DNA from: Catonia carolina
Taxonomy: Eukaryota > Arthropoda > Insecta > Hemiptera > Achilidae
Direction of reading: 5' to 3'
Length of the DNA: 64,000 bases
Assembly (NCBI GenBank): GCA_035578175.1
Contig: JAQMRL010000016.1
Coordinates: 2,605,501-2,669,500 of the forward strand
Shown: positions 21,953 to 33,780 of the stretch, one piece after another
Position numbering within the stretch: the first letter of the stretch is position 1
Layout: each line of letters starts with the position of its first letter
The notes under the pieces: generated by a model
The model's database searches: none
Told to the model about the DNA's origin: nothing
Seen by the model: only the letters and a program-made list of their open reading frames with translations
Translations under genes and position numbers: made by a program

Positions 21953-22096
21953 GCAGCCTTGAAGTACACCACTACATAAATTACTTGATATACCATCCTG
22001 TGCTGGGACTGAATCTTAAATATCATTGGAAAAGGAAGTCTCATTGACAATTCAGTATCCAAGAAAACTAGCCAATTAAGTGAATTTTCATTAAAG
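21953..22096 (+). other. Candidate 5' non-coding exon (unit 2, copy a)
   Basis: Acceptor TTGTGCGCAG and an ideal donor TTAAAG|GTAAGT; 144 bp as in units 1, 3 and 4. It is 7.7 kb upstream of the zinc-finger exon of copy 2, and no other conserved acceptor/donor pair lies between, apart from copy b at 24825. Confidence 0.45.
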
Positions 22097-22305
22097 GTAA
22101 GTTAGTTTTATTTCATTAAAATTTAAATTTTGTGAAATTTATTGTAATTATTTCTGTTTTGATGTTCGAATGAGGAAAATTTAAAAAGGAATTTATGCAT
22201 ACAGAATTAATAGTATTTGTGACTGTCCATGGGAAAAGGGACCCAAGTCAAAAGTAAGGTTATGAGTGATTCTTGCAGGCAATTTAATGCTGAAACAGTT
22301 ATATT

Positions 22306-23448
22306 TAAGATTGTGGCTTTAATATGCATTTTAGAGCAAAATTGCATGTAAAACTAGTAGTAGAGAATTTAAAAACCTACAACTTTTATTTCAAACATTT
22401 TTTGTATAACGCTTAGTTTTGCTTGCAGTAATTAGCGATTTTCTGTTTTTTTTTCACCAAAATATGTGAAAAATTTTTTTTTTTAAGATTGCAGCCTTAG
22501 CATGCGTTTTATGACAAAAGTGTATATAATCTACTTTATAAGAAATTTAAAGCTCTACAACATTTATTTTGAGCATTTTTCTCTACAAAGCCTAGTTTAG
22601 CGTGATGAAAGAGTGATTTTCTGAATTTTTAAGCCAAACTAAGGTTGATTTACACTTTGCGTCTTTCACTAGTGTATATAATTAGGTTATGTTTTTTGGG
22701 GTTAGATTTTTGTTTATTTCTAATGTGTTATTACTAATGTTAGGATATATTGTAATTTTTTCCATTGGCAAGAGAAAGTTGTGTGAGTGTTTTACCCCAG
22801 ATTTTATTCACTGTTATATGTAAAAAAAGGTACAGAATTTTTTTAAAAAAGGTAAATTAACACTAATGTTCGTGAAATTGCAATGAAAGTGGGTTAATAA
22901 TTGATGAGTGATGATATTTTTCAATTGGTGTTTACTCTCTTTGTCTCTGTCAGATGTCATCTCTTACTGATGTAACATTGTGTGCTGAATCATGTGATGT
23001 CTTCAAATAATTCATATCTCAAAAAATTAACATCCTGTAGCAGATTTTTTTCAGGTCATGTCAATTGTAAAAATTCAAAAAAACGGACAAAGAATTGCAA
23101 AATTTTATTGTAATTTAACATACAACAACATAAAACGTTACAATATTGTTTTCTATTTTAACATATTGCATCTGTATTTGAATTAATACTTAGTAAACTA
23201 ATTAAAAAAATCTGGTGTGAAACACGCACAACTTTCTCTCGCCCATGCAAATAATTAACAATATAACCTAACATTAGTAATAAAACATTAGAAATAAACA
23301 AAATAACTAACTTCAATAAACATAACCTTATTTTAATCATGAGTGAAAGATGCTAAATGAAAAACAACTTTAGTTTGCCTTAAAAATACAGAAAATCACT
23401 CATTCACGCTGAACTAGGCTCTGTAGAGAAAAATGCTCTCAATGAAAG
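22306..23448. mobile_element. Palindromic D pair, spacer type 2 (unit 2)
   Basis: Plus arm 22306-22800, spacer 22801-23208, and a minus arm 23209-23448 cut off where a LINE fragment begins. The spacer matches those at 5101, 41453 and 63471. Confidence 0.65.
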
Positions 23449-23880
23449 TTGAGCCGAGCCCCCAACTGGCGGTTTTGGCTCCTTTCGCCCCCCACGATAG
23501 CTCCAGGTTTGTTTTACTTTTAATTCATCTGCACTCTACTCTTATAAAACGACGTATCCAAACAAATCAAGTACTAAAATCCTAATCTGTTCTACTTCAA
23601 TAGTGGATCCGTGCAAACTAGGCTTAATGTTGTTATAAAAATTATTGGCATGGTTAAGTCCACTTGTAAGATGCTTCAAATCATTCTTTAATAAAAACCG
23701 AATAATGTGAGATTTTTGAGGATGTAACATTGGGTGAAGTTATTTGTACTTATTTCCACTGACTGTTGTCAAATATTTTGTTCTATAAAATTTAATTCCG
23801 TTCTAGTTCAATTGTATTCTTAACCAATTCAAATAAAGTATTTTTAAACATATCACTACATACAGTTGCACTATATAGCG
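23449..23880 (-). mobile_element. LINE 5'-side fragment
   Basis: Begins with a GC-richer stretch of unknown origin (23449-23510). It then matches the 5' side of the LINE next to block (c) in other units, including the 'ctataaaatttaattc' junction. The 62-codon minus frame at 23542-23730 is the decayed pre-RT region. Confidence 0.45.
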
Positions 23881-24824
23881 AAAGTTTTCCATTTACAAAC
23901 TTGACGCCTTTCATTTCATGGTGGGAACAGAAGTTGATTGTGTGTTAGTAAATAAACTAGGAGAGAACAATTAGTACTATTAAACAGTAATAGGTTATTA
24001 TAGAAAATTGGATAGTGGATTCAAAGAATCTGCAGTCGACGAAACTAACTGATTGGTAAATTATGTTTTTGTTTTATTCATTAGATGAAGTGTATTAAAA
24101 TCTTTTCAGGTTATGTGTGAGAAGCGAAACTTAATGTGAACACGGTTAAATGAAAAGTTTAATAGAGAATGTGTGTTTATTCTGATCAAGTGTAATCAAG
24201 TGGGCACTGGAGATTTAATTAGAGACGTTTTAGTGATCTGTTGTGAAAACGATTCGGTCAGTGTTTAATTTGGCTCCGACAGACATTTTTGTTTAACGAG
24301 GTCAGATGGTTTTTACAACTTTACGAGCTTCATGAAAACATCATTATAGTATCCGAGGTTCTATTAATCGGTGAAAGGAAAACCAACTTATTTATATGTA
24401 CCGAAGATTAACTTTGAGGGGTAAATCATAACCTCAAACTTCGAAAATGCGAAAGGTTCCTAAAATTGGTTTTCAAAAAGTTCAAACACATAAAATAATC
24501 ACCCATTGTTTAACAAGCAACATCTTCTCTTCCCAAGTAATATTTGGGAAGATGCCCGTGACTTAACTTTGCAATTTGTTGAAAATAAATATGGCACTTT
24601 GTAAAGAAAGAAGCTAGTATATGTCCAAGCAGTTAAATGGTTCTTGTAAAGAAATCTATTAGGCATTTTCTGTAGCATTGTCTTGTGCTGTTGCTGATTA
24701 CAGGTGAAATGATTGGCTAGAAGTAACCATTGATATAAAAATATGTCCACATTGGTACATGCATGTATGGTGAATGTACATTGTATTTCAGGTGGACCTA
24801 ATGTTATTGTTTTCTTGTGTGCAG
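23881..24824 (+). other. Second exon-upstream block (unit 2b)
   Basis: More diverged copy of 20881-21952, sharing 'ctgcagtcgac', an ATCTTTTCAG acceptor-like site (about 24108) and 'gctgattacag'. The upstream ORF start is mutated (ATAAAAATATGT). It corresponds to the partial block at 6301. Confidence 0.4.
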
Positions 24825-24972
24825 GCAGCCTTGAAGTACACCTCAACAAACATAAATTACTTGAGATACCATCCTGTGCTGGGACTGAATCGTAAATATC
24901 ATTGGAAAAGGAAGTCTCATTGAAAATTCAGTATCCAACAAAACTAGCCAATTAAGTGAATTTCCATTAAAG
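24825..24972 (+). other. Candidate 5' non-coding exon (unit 2, copy b)
   Basis: 148 bp between TTGTGTGCAG and TTAAAG|GTAAGT. It is the counterpart of the unit 1 copy at 6717 but lacks its inverted insertion. It lies 4.8 kb upstream of zinc-finger copy 2. Confidence 0.45.
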
Positions 24973-25357
24973 GTAAGTTTCTTTTATTTCATTAAATTAA
25001 AATTCTGGAAATTCATTATAATTATTTCTGTTTAGATATTTTTCTAAAGAGTAAAATTTTGATACTAATTAATGTGAACAGAATTAATAGTATATATTAT
25101 GGGCATTCGATTAAGAAGGTTCATGTTGTAACCAGATGATGGATTGTTGCAGTGTTGCCACCTGTTTGAAGCAGAATAGTGTGTGTCTGTTACATTGGTA
25201 AGAATGTGGAATGTCCGTGTCAAACATAATAGCAACCTGAGTTTGAAGCTCAATTGTTAAAAGAATATGGCATCAATTGTAACGCACTATATGTCAAATT
25301 AATGCTGGTTTAATTGCGTGGAACGGTGAAAACTTGAAATTTTTGTCTATATTTTTA
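24973..25357. other. Gene-free segment following exon copy b
   Basis: Matches 6880-7250. It contains the same 62-codon minus frame with substitutions and no recognised domain. I see no gene. Confidence 0.5.
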
Positions 25358-26195
25358 TTTCCTTTTTCTATATGAATATATATAGCAAGGAAAGTATTGT
25401 TTTCATGTCGATTTTTCTAATAGAGTTTTCACCAGATATACACGTTTCCAGACTTCCTAACCTCAACAAACTGTTTTTAGCGATTCTTGTCTGTGTGTGT
25501 GTGTGAACAAAATATCTCAAGAACGAAATATTATATGAAGTTTAAACTTCGAACTTAAGTTATGTACTACTAGAGGACCTGACACGAATGTTTTTATCAA
25601 AATCGGTCAACTGGAAGTTGTAGTTTATTCATGTAATTTTTAATTTGTTTTGCGATCATCTCAAAAACGGCTCATATGATTTTTTTTAAACCGCCTCATG
25701 TATTACATTTCTTGTACTCTACAAGATAGCGTAAGCGCAGTGTCTACTGAAATTCTTGGGAGGCTGTGCTCTCGTAGAAAAAAATGTGTTTTTTAAGATT
25801 GCGGCCTTCATATGCATTTCAGGGCACAAATGTGTATGGTAATCAAAGTTGTAGAACATTTAAAAACCTACAACTTTTATTTGTATTACTTTTTTTGTAT
25901 AATGCTTAGTTTATTGTAAAAACTTATTTATAGCAAAAACTAACCTCATTTTAATCATGATTGAATGAAGCAAAATGAATATCAACCTCAGTTTGGCTTC
26001 GAAATACGGAAAAAGTACTCTTTCATGCTAAACTAGTCTCTGTAGAGAAAAATGCTCAAAATAAAAGTTCTAGATATCTTAATTTTCAATAAATTTTATT
26101 ATATATACACTTTTGTTGTACAATGCATACTAAGGCCGAAATCTTAAAAAATCCGATTTCTTTTTACAGACTTTGATGAAAAAACAGAAATTCAC
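25358..26195. repeat. Two D repeat fragments, plus then minus
   Basis: A plus-oriented outer half (25358-25915) joins a minus-oriented piece (about 25930-26195). It ends at an S1-SINE-like tail 'cggacgttaaac' (about 26213). Confidence 0.55.
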
Positions 26196-26480
26196 TTACG
26201 ACCATTTTTTTTTTTAAGTCGGACGTTAAACAAAAAATAAAATTTGTTTATTGGTCATAAGTGAATACTCGTAATTATTCGTCTAATGCAATAAAGTCAG
26301 GTGTTGATCACCTACAAAGGGTTTGTACTACACAAAATTATTTTGAATGTAACAGTGAAATATACAAACAAAAAGATGGGCAAATTTCAATGGGAGCTCC
26401 ACTACGTTTGATTTTATCAGAAATTTAGAGTATTTTGAAGACATTATGTTACTATATCTAATATGATTCATACACATTGT

Positions 26481-26634
26481 CCATGGAGGTGGCCCAGTGG
26501 TTAGCACGCTCCGCTGTTAAGCTGAGGTACCCGGTTCGATTCCTGGTCACGGTGTGGAAAATTATTACAAGTTCAAACGCAATGTAGTCACTAATAACCA
26601 AGATGTTGATGCGACTTAAAAACACTAAAAATAA
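26481..26634 (+). mobile_element. tRNA-derived SINE (family S2)
   Basis: TGGCCCAGTGGTTAGC A-box and CCGGTTCGATTCCTGG B-box, then the S2 tail and an A-rich end. Flanked on the left by the same 230 bp as the copies at 9152 and 44409, so all three are one insertion copied with the units. Confidence 0.8.
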
Positions 26635-26635
26635 A

Positions 26636-27561
26636 TCTGGTGTTAAACACCCACTCTACTCTCTCGTGCCAATGTAGATAATGAACAATATATGCTATGT
26701 TTATTCATGAGTACACTATGTAAAATGAAAAACATAACCTAATTGTAATCGTGAGTGAATAATGCAAAATGAAAGTGAACCCAGCTGTAGAACTTAAAAA
26801 TGTGGAAAATCACTAATTTACGCTAAAGTAAGCTCTGTAGCAGAAAATGCTTGAAATAAAAGTTTTAGATTTTTAAATTTTCCAAAACTTGGTATTTTAT
26901 GTAAAGTTTTTGTTTAAAGTGCATACTAATGGCACAATCTTGAAAAATCCATTTATTTACTGATTTTCATGAAAAATTACAGAAAATCACTAATTGCCAC
27001 TAAACTATGCATTGTACAAAATATAGTAATTAGCATTAAATTTGATATAAAAGTTGTAGGTTTTTAAATGTGCTACAATTTTGATTGTATGCACTTTTTG
27101 TCTTAAATGCATATTAAGGCCGCAATCTTTAAAACCATTTTTTCTACGAGAGCACAGCCTGGCCAAGAATTTCAGCAACAAGTGCCTACATTATCACATA
27201 GATCATAAAAAATGTATTAATTGATTCGATTTTTTTTTAAAATATCGTAAGAGCTGTTTTTGAGAAAATTACAAAAAGTGAAAAATGACCCGAATAAACT
27301 ACTACTTCTTGTTGACTGATTTTGATAAAAATGTTCGTGTCAGTTCCTCTAGTAGTACCTAACCTGCGTTTCAAGTTTCAACTTGGTACAATGTTCCGTT
27401 CTTGAGATATTTTTTTCACACACACTAAGACCAATCGCTAAAAACATGTTTTTTGGGTTCAGCGATTCTGAAAACATATATAACCGGTGAAAACTCGCTT
27501 TCGAAAAATCAACATGGAATCAAACATTTGTTCCAATATATTCATAGAGGCCAGGGAAAAT
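26636..27561 (-). mobile_element. D repeat, minus, near complete (unit 2)
   Basis: Runs from 'ctggtgttaaacac' to a decayed outer end 'ggccagggaaaatgag'. It preserves the empty site (ATAT at 27242-27245) of the LTR inserted in the unit 3 counterpart. Confidence 0.65.
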
Positions 27562-27815
27562 GAGTCATAGCTTACTATATGACATGATTGCTTTTTCATT
27601 TGATACCAGCGTGGGTCATTATTTGTTATGTTTAAGGCAAAATGATACATTTGTTGTGAAACCAATATTTATAATATGTGACAAAGTTTCAGAGGAGAAA
27701 TAAAAGTACTGTACCAAATACTAGTGCTTGTATAGTATAGGCCAGGTACTGGCAGCAATTAAATAATTGTCCTAATATATCGTCAGAATGACGTAAATTA
27801 CTTATGTTAAGTTTT
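27562..27815. other. Gene-free, shared with unit 3
   Basis: Matches 47943-48199. No gene is seen. Confidence 0.5.
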
Positions 27816-28006
27816 TATTTTATTCCCAATGTGTGTACATTGCAATCTGTCCCAATGAGATGAGAATGATGTGTCTGACGTAAAATGGAGGTGTAGTCTT
27901 GCACTGCTTGAGGCCAATTATTCCTAGGAGGGTATGGTTAATTGAACCCAAACCATCAAAGTACACCGGTAACCACTGTCTAGTATTCAAATGCATATAA
28001 AAGTAA
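27816..28006 (-). mobile_element. SINE S3, tail half
   Basis: The 3' two-thirds of the S3 element (full copies at 44521-44840 and 48201-48500). The tRNA-like head is missing and replaced by the start of a D repeat, a deletion specific to unit 2. Confidence 0.65.
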
Positions 28007-28287
28007 AACCTAGTAAAACTGGCGTGAAACACTCACACAGCTCTTTCTTGCCAATGCAAATAATTAACAGTAATCCTAACATTAGTAATAAACCTTTGTA
28101 AATTAACAAAAAAACTAACATCAATAAACATAACCTAATTTTAATCATAAGTGAAAGACGCGAAATAAAAATCAACCTCAGTTTGGCTTAAACATACGGA
28201 AAATCACTTTTCACGCTAAACTAGGCTCTGTAGAGAAAAATGCTTTAAATAAAAGTTGTAGATCTTTTAATTTCCTATTAATTTGAT

Positions 28288-28760
28288 AATAGAATCCTGA
28301 ATCCTGGTTGAGAGGGCTGAGAAGCCCTATGATGGCGACCTCGTGTTAATTTTTTTTTTTTTTGTTTAACGTCCGACTGTTCTGCAATTACTGCTAATGC
28401 AGACGGTGAAGGATGAAATGATTTTTGTAATGTATGAAAAGATGCCGTGCCTGAATGGGATTCGAACCCAAGACCGCATGATGAGAGGCGAGCACATTAC
28501 CAACTGCGCCAATGCGGCCGGCACGACATCGTGTTAAGGAACACCTGGTCGCTCGGGGAACAATTTTATTGAATAATTGCAACCTCATGAAATTTAGGGG
28601 GAATTTTTTAAGTTATAATTAGGAAATAGGATTCTGGCTCTTGCGGGATTGGGACTGGGACTTCAAAGGAGGTAATGTATTTTAAGAAGTTACTCGTGGA
28701 TGAAAATTTATATTAAGGGACAAGTGGGTTTAGGAGCGGCTCTTTTCTGTATTTTGATTA
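28288..28760. mobile_element. Unidentified insertion in the D repeat
   Basis: The inserted sequence is bounded by near-identical TTTGATAATAG and TTTGATTATAG, a probable target-site duplication of about 11 bp. Less AT-rich than its host. I do not recognise it. A SINE S1 is nested inside it. Confidence 0.5.
28350..28523 (-). mobile_element. Complete SINE S1, minus, with 14-bp TSD
   Basis: T-run at 28350, S1 tail, B-box inverse GGATTCGAACCC, A-box inverse CCAACTGCGCCA, and the GGCCGGC head. Flanked by CGACCTCGTGTTAA (28336-28349) and CGACATCGTGTTAA (28524-28537), one mismatch. Confidence 0.9.
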
Positions 28761-28773
28761 TAGACACTTTTGT

Positions 28774-29307
28774 CGTAAAATGCATACTAAGGCCGAAATC
28801 TTTAAAAAAATCGATTTTTCACACGTTTTCGTGAAAAAAAAAAACAGAAAATCGCTAATTACCACTAAACTAAGCATTATACAAGAAAATGTTTAAAATA
28901 AAATTTGTAGATCTTTTAATTTCCTATAAATTTAATTATATACACTTTTTCGTAAAATGCATACTAAGGCCAAAGTCTTAAAAAAAATCAATTTTTCACC
29001 AGTTTTATGTAAGAGAAGAAACAGAAAATCGCTGATTACCGGTAACCTAAAAGTTATACAAAAAAAGTGTTTAAAATAAAAGTTGTATTATTTTTGATTC
29101 TCTACTTTTTTTATTATATAAATTTTTGCGCTAAAATGCATATTAAAGCCGTAATCTTGAGAAAAACAATTTTTTTACGTGAAAACAGTTTCACCAAGAA
29201 TTTCAGGAGACATTGCGCCTACCCTATTTCGTAGAGCATAAAAAATTTAGTAAACCAGGCGATTTTAAAAAAAATTGTAGGACCAGTTTTTGAGAAAATC
29301 GCAAGAC
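28774..29307. repeat. Three ~178-bp tandem repeats inside D
   Basis: The landmark 'aaaatgcatactaagg' (or 'aaaatgcatattaaag') recurs at about 28776, 28953 and 29132, each followed by 'aatctta', an 'atttttcac' block and 'acagaaaatcgct'. This is the internal repeat structure of the element. Confidence 0.7.
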
Positions 29308-29769
29308 AGTGAAAAATAACACAAATGAACTACTACTTCTGGTTGACCGATTTTGATGAAAATGTTCGTGTCGCGTCCGGTAGTGGTATGTAACTTAAGT
29401 TTCAAGTTCGTACGGTGTTCCATTCTTGAGATATTCTGTGCACACACAGACCAATCGCTAAAAACATGTTTTTTGGGTTCAGGGGTCAAAAAACGTGTAG
29501 AACCGGCGAAAACTGGATTTCTAAAAATTGACAAGAAAACAATACTTACCTTCCTATATGTTCTTATAGACCAGAGAAAGTAAAAGATGATGCCAAAGAA
29601 TTGAAAAAACAAAGGTTATATTTTCTAGCGTTGACTAAATTAATTTTATTAAAAACAGTGTGAAACCATCGCAAAACTTTTTCTTGCCAATGTACATAAT
29701 GAACAATATTATGTATACGTGATGCGTGGTAGTGCCACAGGTGTTTCTGTCATTAAATATAATAAAATG

Positions 29770-29784
29770 TGTTGTTGTTTTCAG
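29770..29784 (+). promoter_or_regulatory. 3' splice acceptor before zinc-finger copy 2
   Basis: GTTGTTGTTTTCAG directly before the ATG. The 80 bp upstream ('ggtgtttctgtcattaaat') is conserved in all three copies. Confidence 0.65.
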
Positions 29785-31143
29785 ATGGCTGATGCAACTG
29801 GAGTGGGAGTGGACTCTTCAAGCAGAACAGCCTCACAAAAGTGTAAATTATGTAGACTGGCTACCATTGACTGCCACAACAAGAATAAACTCATTGCGTA
29901 CTGTGCAAAGTGTAAGAAGAGATTACGTAAACAAAGAACCAAATCTTGGTATGGTAAAATTAAACAGCTGTACGACTCTTGTTTGACTTGCATGAATACG
30001 TTTTATAATAACCTCTCATACGAACCACATGACTGTACACTAGAAGGCATATTCGTTTGTGATGGTTGTGGCAGAGTATTCCTCCACAAGGAGAATATAA
30101 CGCTACATGTAAGTAAATGTCACAAAATCATTTCAAAAATGAATGCAACTGTAAGTGAAAACAATGGCCAAAGAGATTCAAAATCGGAATTGGAGTTGGA
30201 ACATTGTGGTAGTACTTCTAGATTGAGTGAAAGTAGCAGTGGCCACAAGATGTCTAAATCAACTGCCAATGTGATTGGCCATTCTAAATTACCCAAAACA
30301 TGTAAAGATTTCACTTGTAGTATTTGTGGGAAGGTTTTAAGTTGTAAATCCGCTTTAACTGTACATTTGCGTGTACATACAGGAGAGAAACCGTTCAACT
30401 GTAACTACTGTAATAAAAAGTTTACCCAGTCCAGTGATTTAACTAATCATGTGCGTTTACATACAGGGGAGAAACCGTTCAAATGTAAATTCTGTAATAA
30501 AAATTTTACAGTTTCATCTATTTTAAGTACTCACATGCGTTTACATACAGGGAAGAAACCGTTTAACTGTAAACTCTGTAATAAAAAGTTTACACAGTTA
30601 TCTCATTTAAATATTCATATGCGTTTACATACAGGGGAGAAACCGTTCATTTGTAAATTCTGTAATAAAAAGTTTTCAGATTCATCTAATTTAAATAGGC
30701 ACCTGCGTTTACATACAGGGGAGAAGCCGTTCACTTGTAAATTCTGTAATAAAAAGTTTACCCGGTCCAGTGATTTAACTAGTCATGTGCGTTTACATAC
30801 AGGGGAGAAACCGTTCAATTGTAAATTCTGTAATAAAAAGTTTACACATTCATCTGCTTTAACTAATCATGTGCGTTTACATACAGGGGAGAAACCGTTC
30901 AAATGTAAATTCTGTAATAAAAAGTTTACACAGTCATGGGGTTTAACTAAACATGTGCGTTTACATACAGGGGAGAAGCCATTCAAATGTAAATTCTGTA
31001 ATAAAAAGTTTACAGATTCATCTGGTTTAACTAGTCATGTACGTATACATACTGGGGAAAAACCGTTCAAATGTAAATTCTGTAATAAAAAGTTTACACA
31101 GTTATCTCATTTAAATACTCATATGCGTACACATATGAAATAG
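29785..31143 (+). CDS. C2H2 zinc-finger protein, copy 2 (11 fingers)
   Basis: 452-residue paralog of copy 1. The first 176 residues differ from copy 1 at only five positions (19, 46, 161, 166 and 176 in my reading), and the Cys-rich pairs and degenerate finger are kept. Ten canonical fingers follow every 28 residues from C178 to H450. Contact residues (-1,2,3,6): CSAV, QSDN, VSIT, QSHI, DSNR, RSDS, HSAN, QWGK, DSGS, QSHT. The first has VL in place of VF and the linker after the third is TGKKPF. The RDHR-type finger of copies 1 and 3 is absent. No mariner is present upstream. The frame is open 22 codons before this ATG, but copy 1 has a stop there, so I start at the ATG after TTTCAG. No canonical AATAAA within about 100 bp of the stop. 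Confidence 0.9.
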   Translation: MADATGVGVDSSSRTASQKCKLCRLATIDCHNKNKLIAYCAKCKKRLRKQRTKSWYGKIKQLYDSCLTCMNTFYNNLSYEPHDCTLEGIFVCDGCGRVFLHKENITLHVSKCHKIISKMNATVSENNGQRDSKSELELEHCGSTSRLSESSSGHKMSKSTANVIGHSKLPKTCKDFTCSICGKVLSCKSALTVHLRVHTGEKPFNCNYCNKKFTQSSDLTNHVRLHTGEKPFKCKFCNKNFTVSSILSTHMRLHTGKKPFNCKLCNKKFTQLSHLNIHMRLHTGEKPFICKFCNKKFSDSSNLNRHLRLHTGEKPFTCKFCNKKFTRSSDLTSHVRLHTGEKPFNCKFCNKKFTHSSALTNHVRLHTGEKPFKCKFCNKKFTQSWGLTKHVRLHTGEKPFKCKFCNKKFTDSSGLTSHVRIHTGEKPFKCKFCNKKFTQLSHLNTHMRTHMK

Positions 31144-31350
31144 AAATAATACAAGTGTGTGATTCTCTTTAGGTAGTGCTTGTATATACAGAAGAGTGAA
31201 AGTATAAATATAATTTTTGCATAATATACTCTCTCCAAGTAGTCAATTTAAGAGCACGTCACAAACATGACTAGTTCCATAAAGTAATAATAATACTTAC
31301 TATAAATTAAAGTACAAATGAAATTCATCACTTTACCCTTGGTTCCTTTT

Positions 31351-32387
31351 ACCTTTCTCTCTATATATAAATATATATAAGGAGCAAAGTATTGTTTTCT
31401 TGTCGATTTTTTGAAATCGGAGTTTTCACCGGATCTACACGTGTTTAGACCCTGTGAACCCATAAAACATGTTTTTAGCAATTGGTCTGTGTGTGCAAAC
31501 AAAATACTTCTAGAACGGAACATCGTACGAATCTAGAACTTAAGTTAGATACCACTAGATGACCCGACACGAACATTTTCTTCAAGATCGGTTAACCGGA
31601 GGTAGTAGTTTATAATGCTATTTTTCACTTTTTTCAGATTTTCTCAAAACCGGCTCTTTCGATTTTTTTGAAAAATTGCCTTATTTTTCTAAATTGTTTA
31701 TGCTCTACAAAATGGGGTAGGCGCCATGTCTGCTGAAATTCTTGGAGAGGTTTTCTTGTAAAAAAATTGATTTTTTAAGATTGCGACGTTGATATACATT
31801 TTAGCGCAAAAATATTTGAAACAAAAGTGGTAGGGAATTAAAAATCCTACAACTTCTATTTTGAACACTTTTTTGTATAACGCCCTGTTTAGCGTTAATT
31901 AGTGATTTTCTGGTTTTTCTCACAAAAACTTGTAAAAAATCGATTTTTTAAGATTTCAGCCTTAGAATGCATTTTACGACAGAAGTGTATATAATCAAAT
32001 TTTTAGGAAATTAGAAGAGATGTAACTTTTATTTCAAGATTGTTTCTGTACAGCAACGATTTTTAAAAAAAATCGTAGGACCAGTTTTTTAGAAAATCTC
32101 AAAAAAGTGAAAAATTACACGAATAAACTACTACTTCTGGTTGACCGATTTTGTTGAAAATGTTCGTGTCGGGTCCGGTAGTGGTATTAAACTTAAGTTT
32201 TAAGTTTCAAGTTCGTACAATGTTCCGTTCTTGAGATATTCTGTTCACACACACAGACCAATCGCTAAAACATGTTTTTTGGGTTCAGGGGGTCTAAAAA
32301 CGTGTAGATCTGGTGAAAAGTTGATTTTGAAAAATCAATATGAAAACAATACTTTGTTTCTATATATTCATATAGGCAAGAGAAAGT
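31351..32387. mobile_element. Spacerless palindromic D pair
   Basis: Outer D ends at both sides (CCTTTCTCTCTATAT at 31351, GGCAAGAGAAAGT ending 32387), with the two arms joined directly near 32053. A foldback structure without a spacer. Confidence 0.65.
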
Positions 32388-33000
32388 AAAAATATGTAAT
32401 ATAGAATAAGCAAGAATATTGTAATCGGTAATCTGTAATTAATTCATAATGTATTGACAGTTTGTAAATAATAACTTATTATAATATCGTTTCTTCTTTT
32501 TAGAATATTATTTCTTATTGTTTTATTATCATTTCATTAGGCTTTGCCTTACTCAGGAAACTAATTTATGTTCAGACAGTTTAGAAATTGTACATATTAT
32601 AAAATTAATACATGTAATGGAAATAAATTAATATTTAGGTGTGTGGATTAAAATTTGTTATAGTTTCATATAATTGTGTTGTACATAACTTATATGTAAT
32701 TATTTTATTATAATTAATGACGTCTGGTATAGTTTCTGGTGTGTATGGTTATTTTTCTCTACGGTTGTTGTTAAATCAGTTTTAAAATGTAATTTATATT
32801 TAATTTTATTTGTTTTTTTTTATTATGCCATGAATGTTGTTACTTTTGCTTTATTATTTAAGTATTTCTCATCTTTTGTATAATGAAATGCTCTACACAG
32901 GGTGATTGGTACGTGGTATATATAAATTAAAATAGGATTATACGATTAACCATGTAAGGGACTGGCCGGGTAAAATAATTACACAGGTTATCAACTGATA
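32388..33000. other. Gene-free; diverged counterpart of the copy 3 tail
   Basis: About 32690-32900 resembles 54470-54890 ('tggttatttttctct', 'gttgttaaatcagtttt'). At 32896 a possible insertion starts 'acacagggtgattgg'. No gene is seen. Confidence 0.45.
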
Positions 33001-33780
33001 TTAAGTTTAATTAAAAAACTAATTACGTCGCTAATACTTAACTGCTTACCTATTGATCCTATTACTAGCCTATAACTAGGCTAGTAATAAGCCTAGTTAT
33101 TAAGGCTTATTACTTTTTACTTTTTTTTATTACTTATTACTTTTGCAAGCCGGGTAGCGCTTCTCGAACGGGCTCGGTATCTGTTGGAGCTGGCAGACCA
33201 CGGAGAGGATCTTATGACCAATCACTAAATCTAATTTATACACTACTTTTAGCCTACGTGGTTTCTGTCCATTACCAAACTTAAACAATAAGTTATAATC
33301 TAGCAAGTACCTCGATATGGTCTTGTCCACCGGTCTTTCTTAACGCACTACACACTTAATCTAAACCTTACCACTAAAAAGTCACACACCCGTACAAACG
33401 ATTGTTCTAAATACTACTCGATCAATTAACTGTTCGCCCACTTGATCGCCCAACGCTTGTCCACTCCCGTACTATACAACTGTCCGTTACTCACTGCACT
33501 CTCGGTAGGCCTACTACACACCTGCAAGGGTTGAATAGCAGACCCGTTATATCATTGTTCTCTTTTTGCCTGCTATCAACCCTTACACCCACATTCCACA
33601 GAGTTCATTTACCCGTCCACTCCTCACTTCGCTTATGTCCTAAAAGTAAACCTGTTTTAACTATATCTATTACTGACCTAGAATACCGTATTAATCAGTA
33701 CCTTACATAAGCAAACGTAAAGAAATATTACATTAATTTCTATAAATAAACCTTAAAAAAAACTAGATAGGCCTAATGTA
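33001..33780. other. Less AT-rich segment unique to unit 2
   Basis: No counterpart elsewhere in the window. Contains overlapping hairpins (33061-33111) and a 14-16 bp stem (33526-33541 with 33568-33584). A 66-codon minus frame at 33130-33330 matches nothing I recognise. It may be an inserted LTR or other element, but no paired repeat is visible. Confidence 0.35.

Larger units (their letters stand above)
28018..29581 (-). mobile_element. D repeat, minus, with nested insertion
   Basis: Inner end 'ggcgtgaaacactcac' at 28018, outer end 'agaccagagaaag' at 29581. Contains three ~178-bp internal repeats and an insertion of about 470 bp at 28288-28760. Excluding the insertion, it is the longest D copy (about 1.09 kb). 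Confidence 0.65.
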
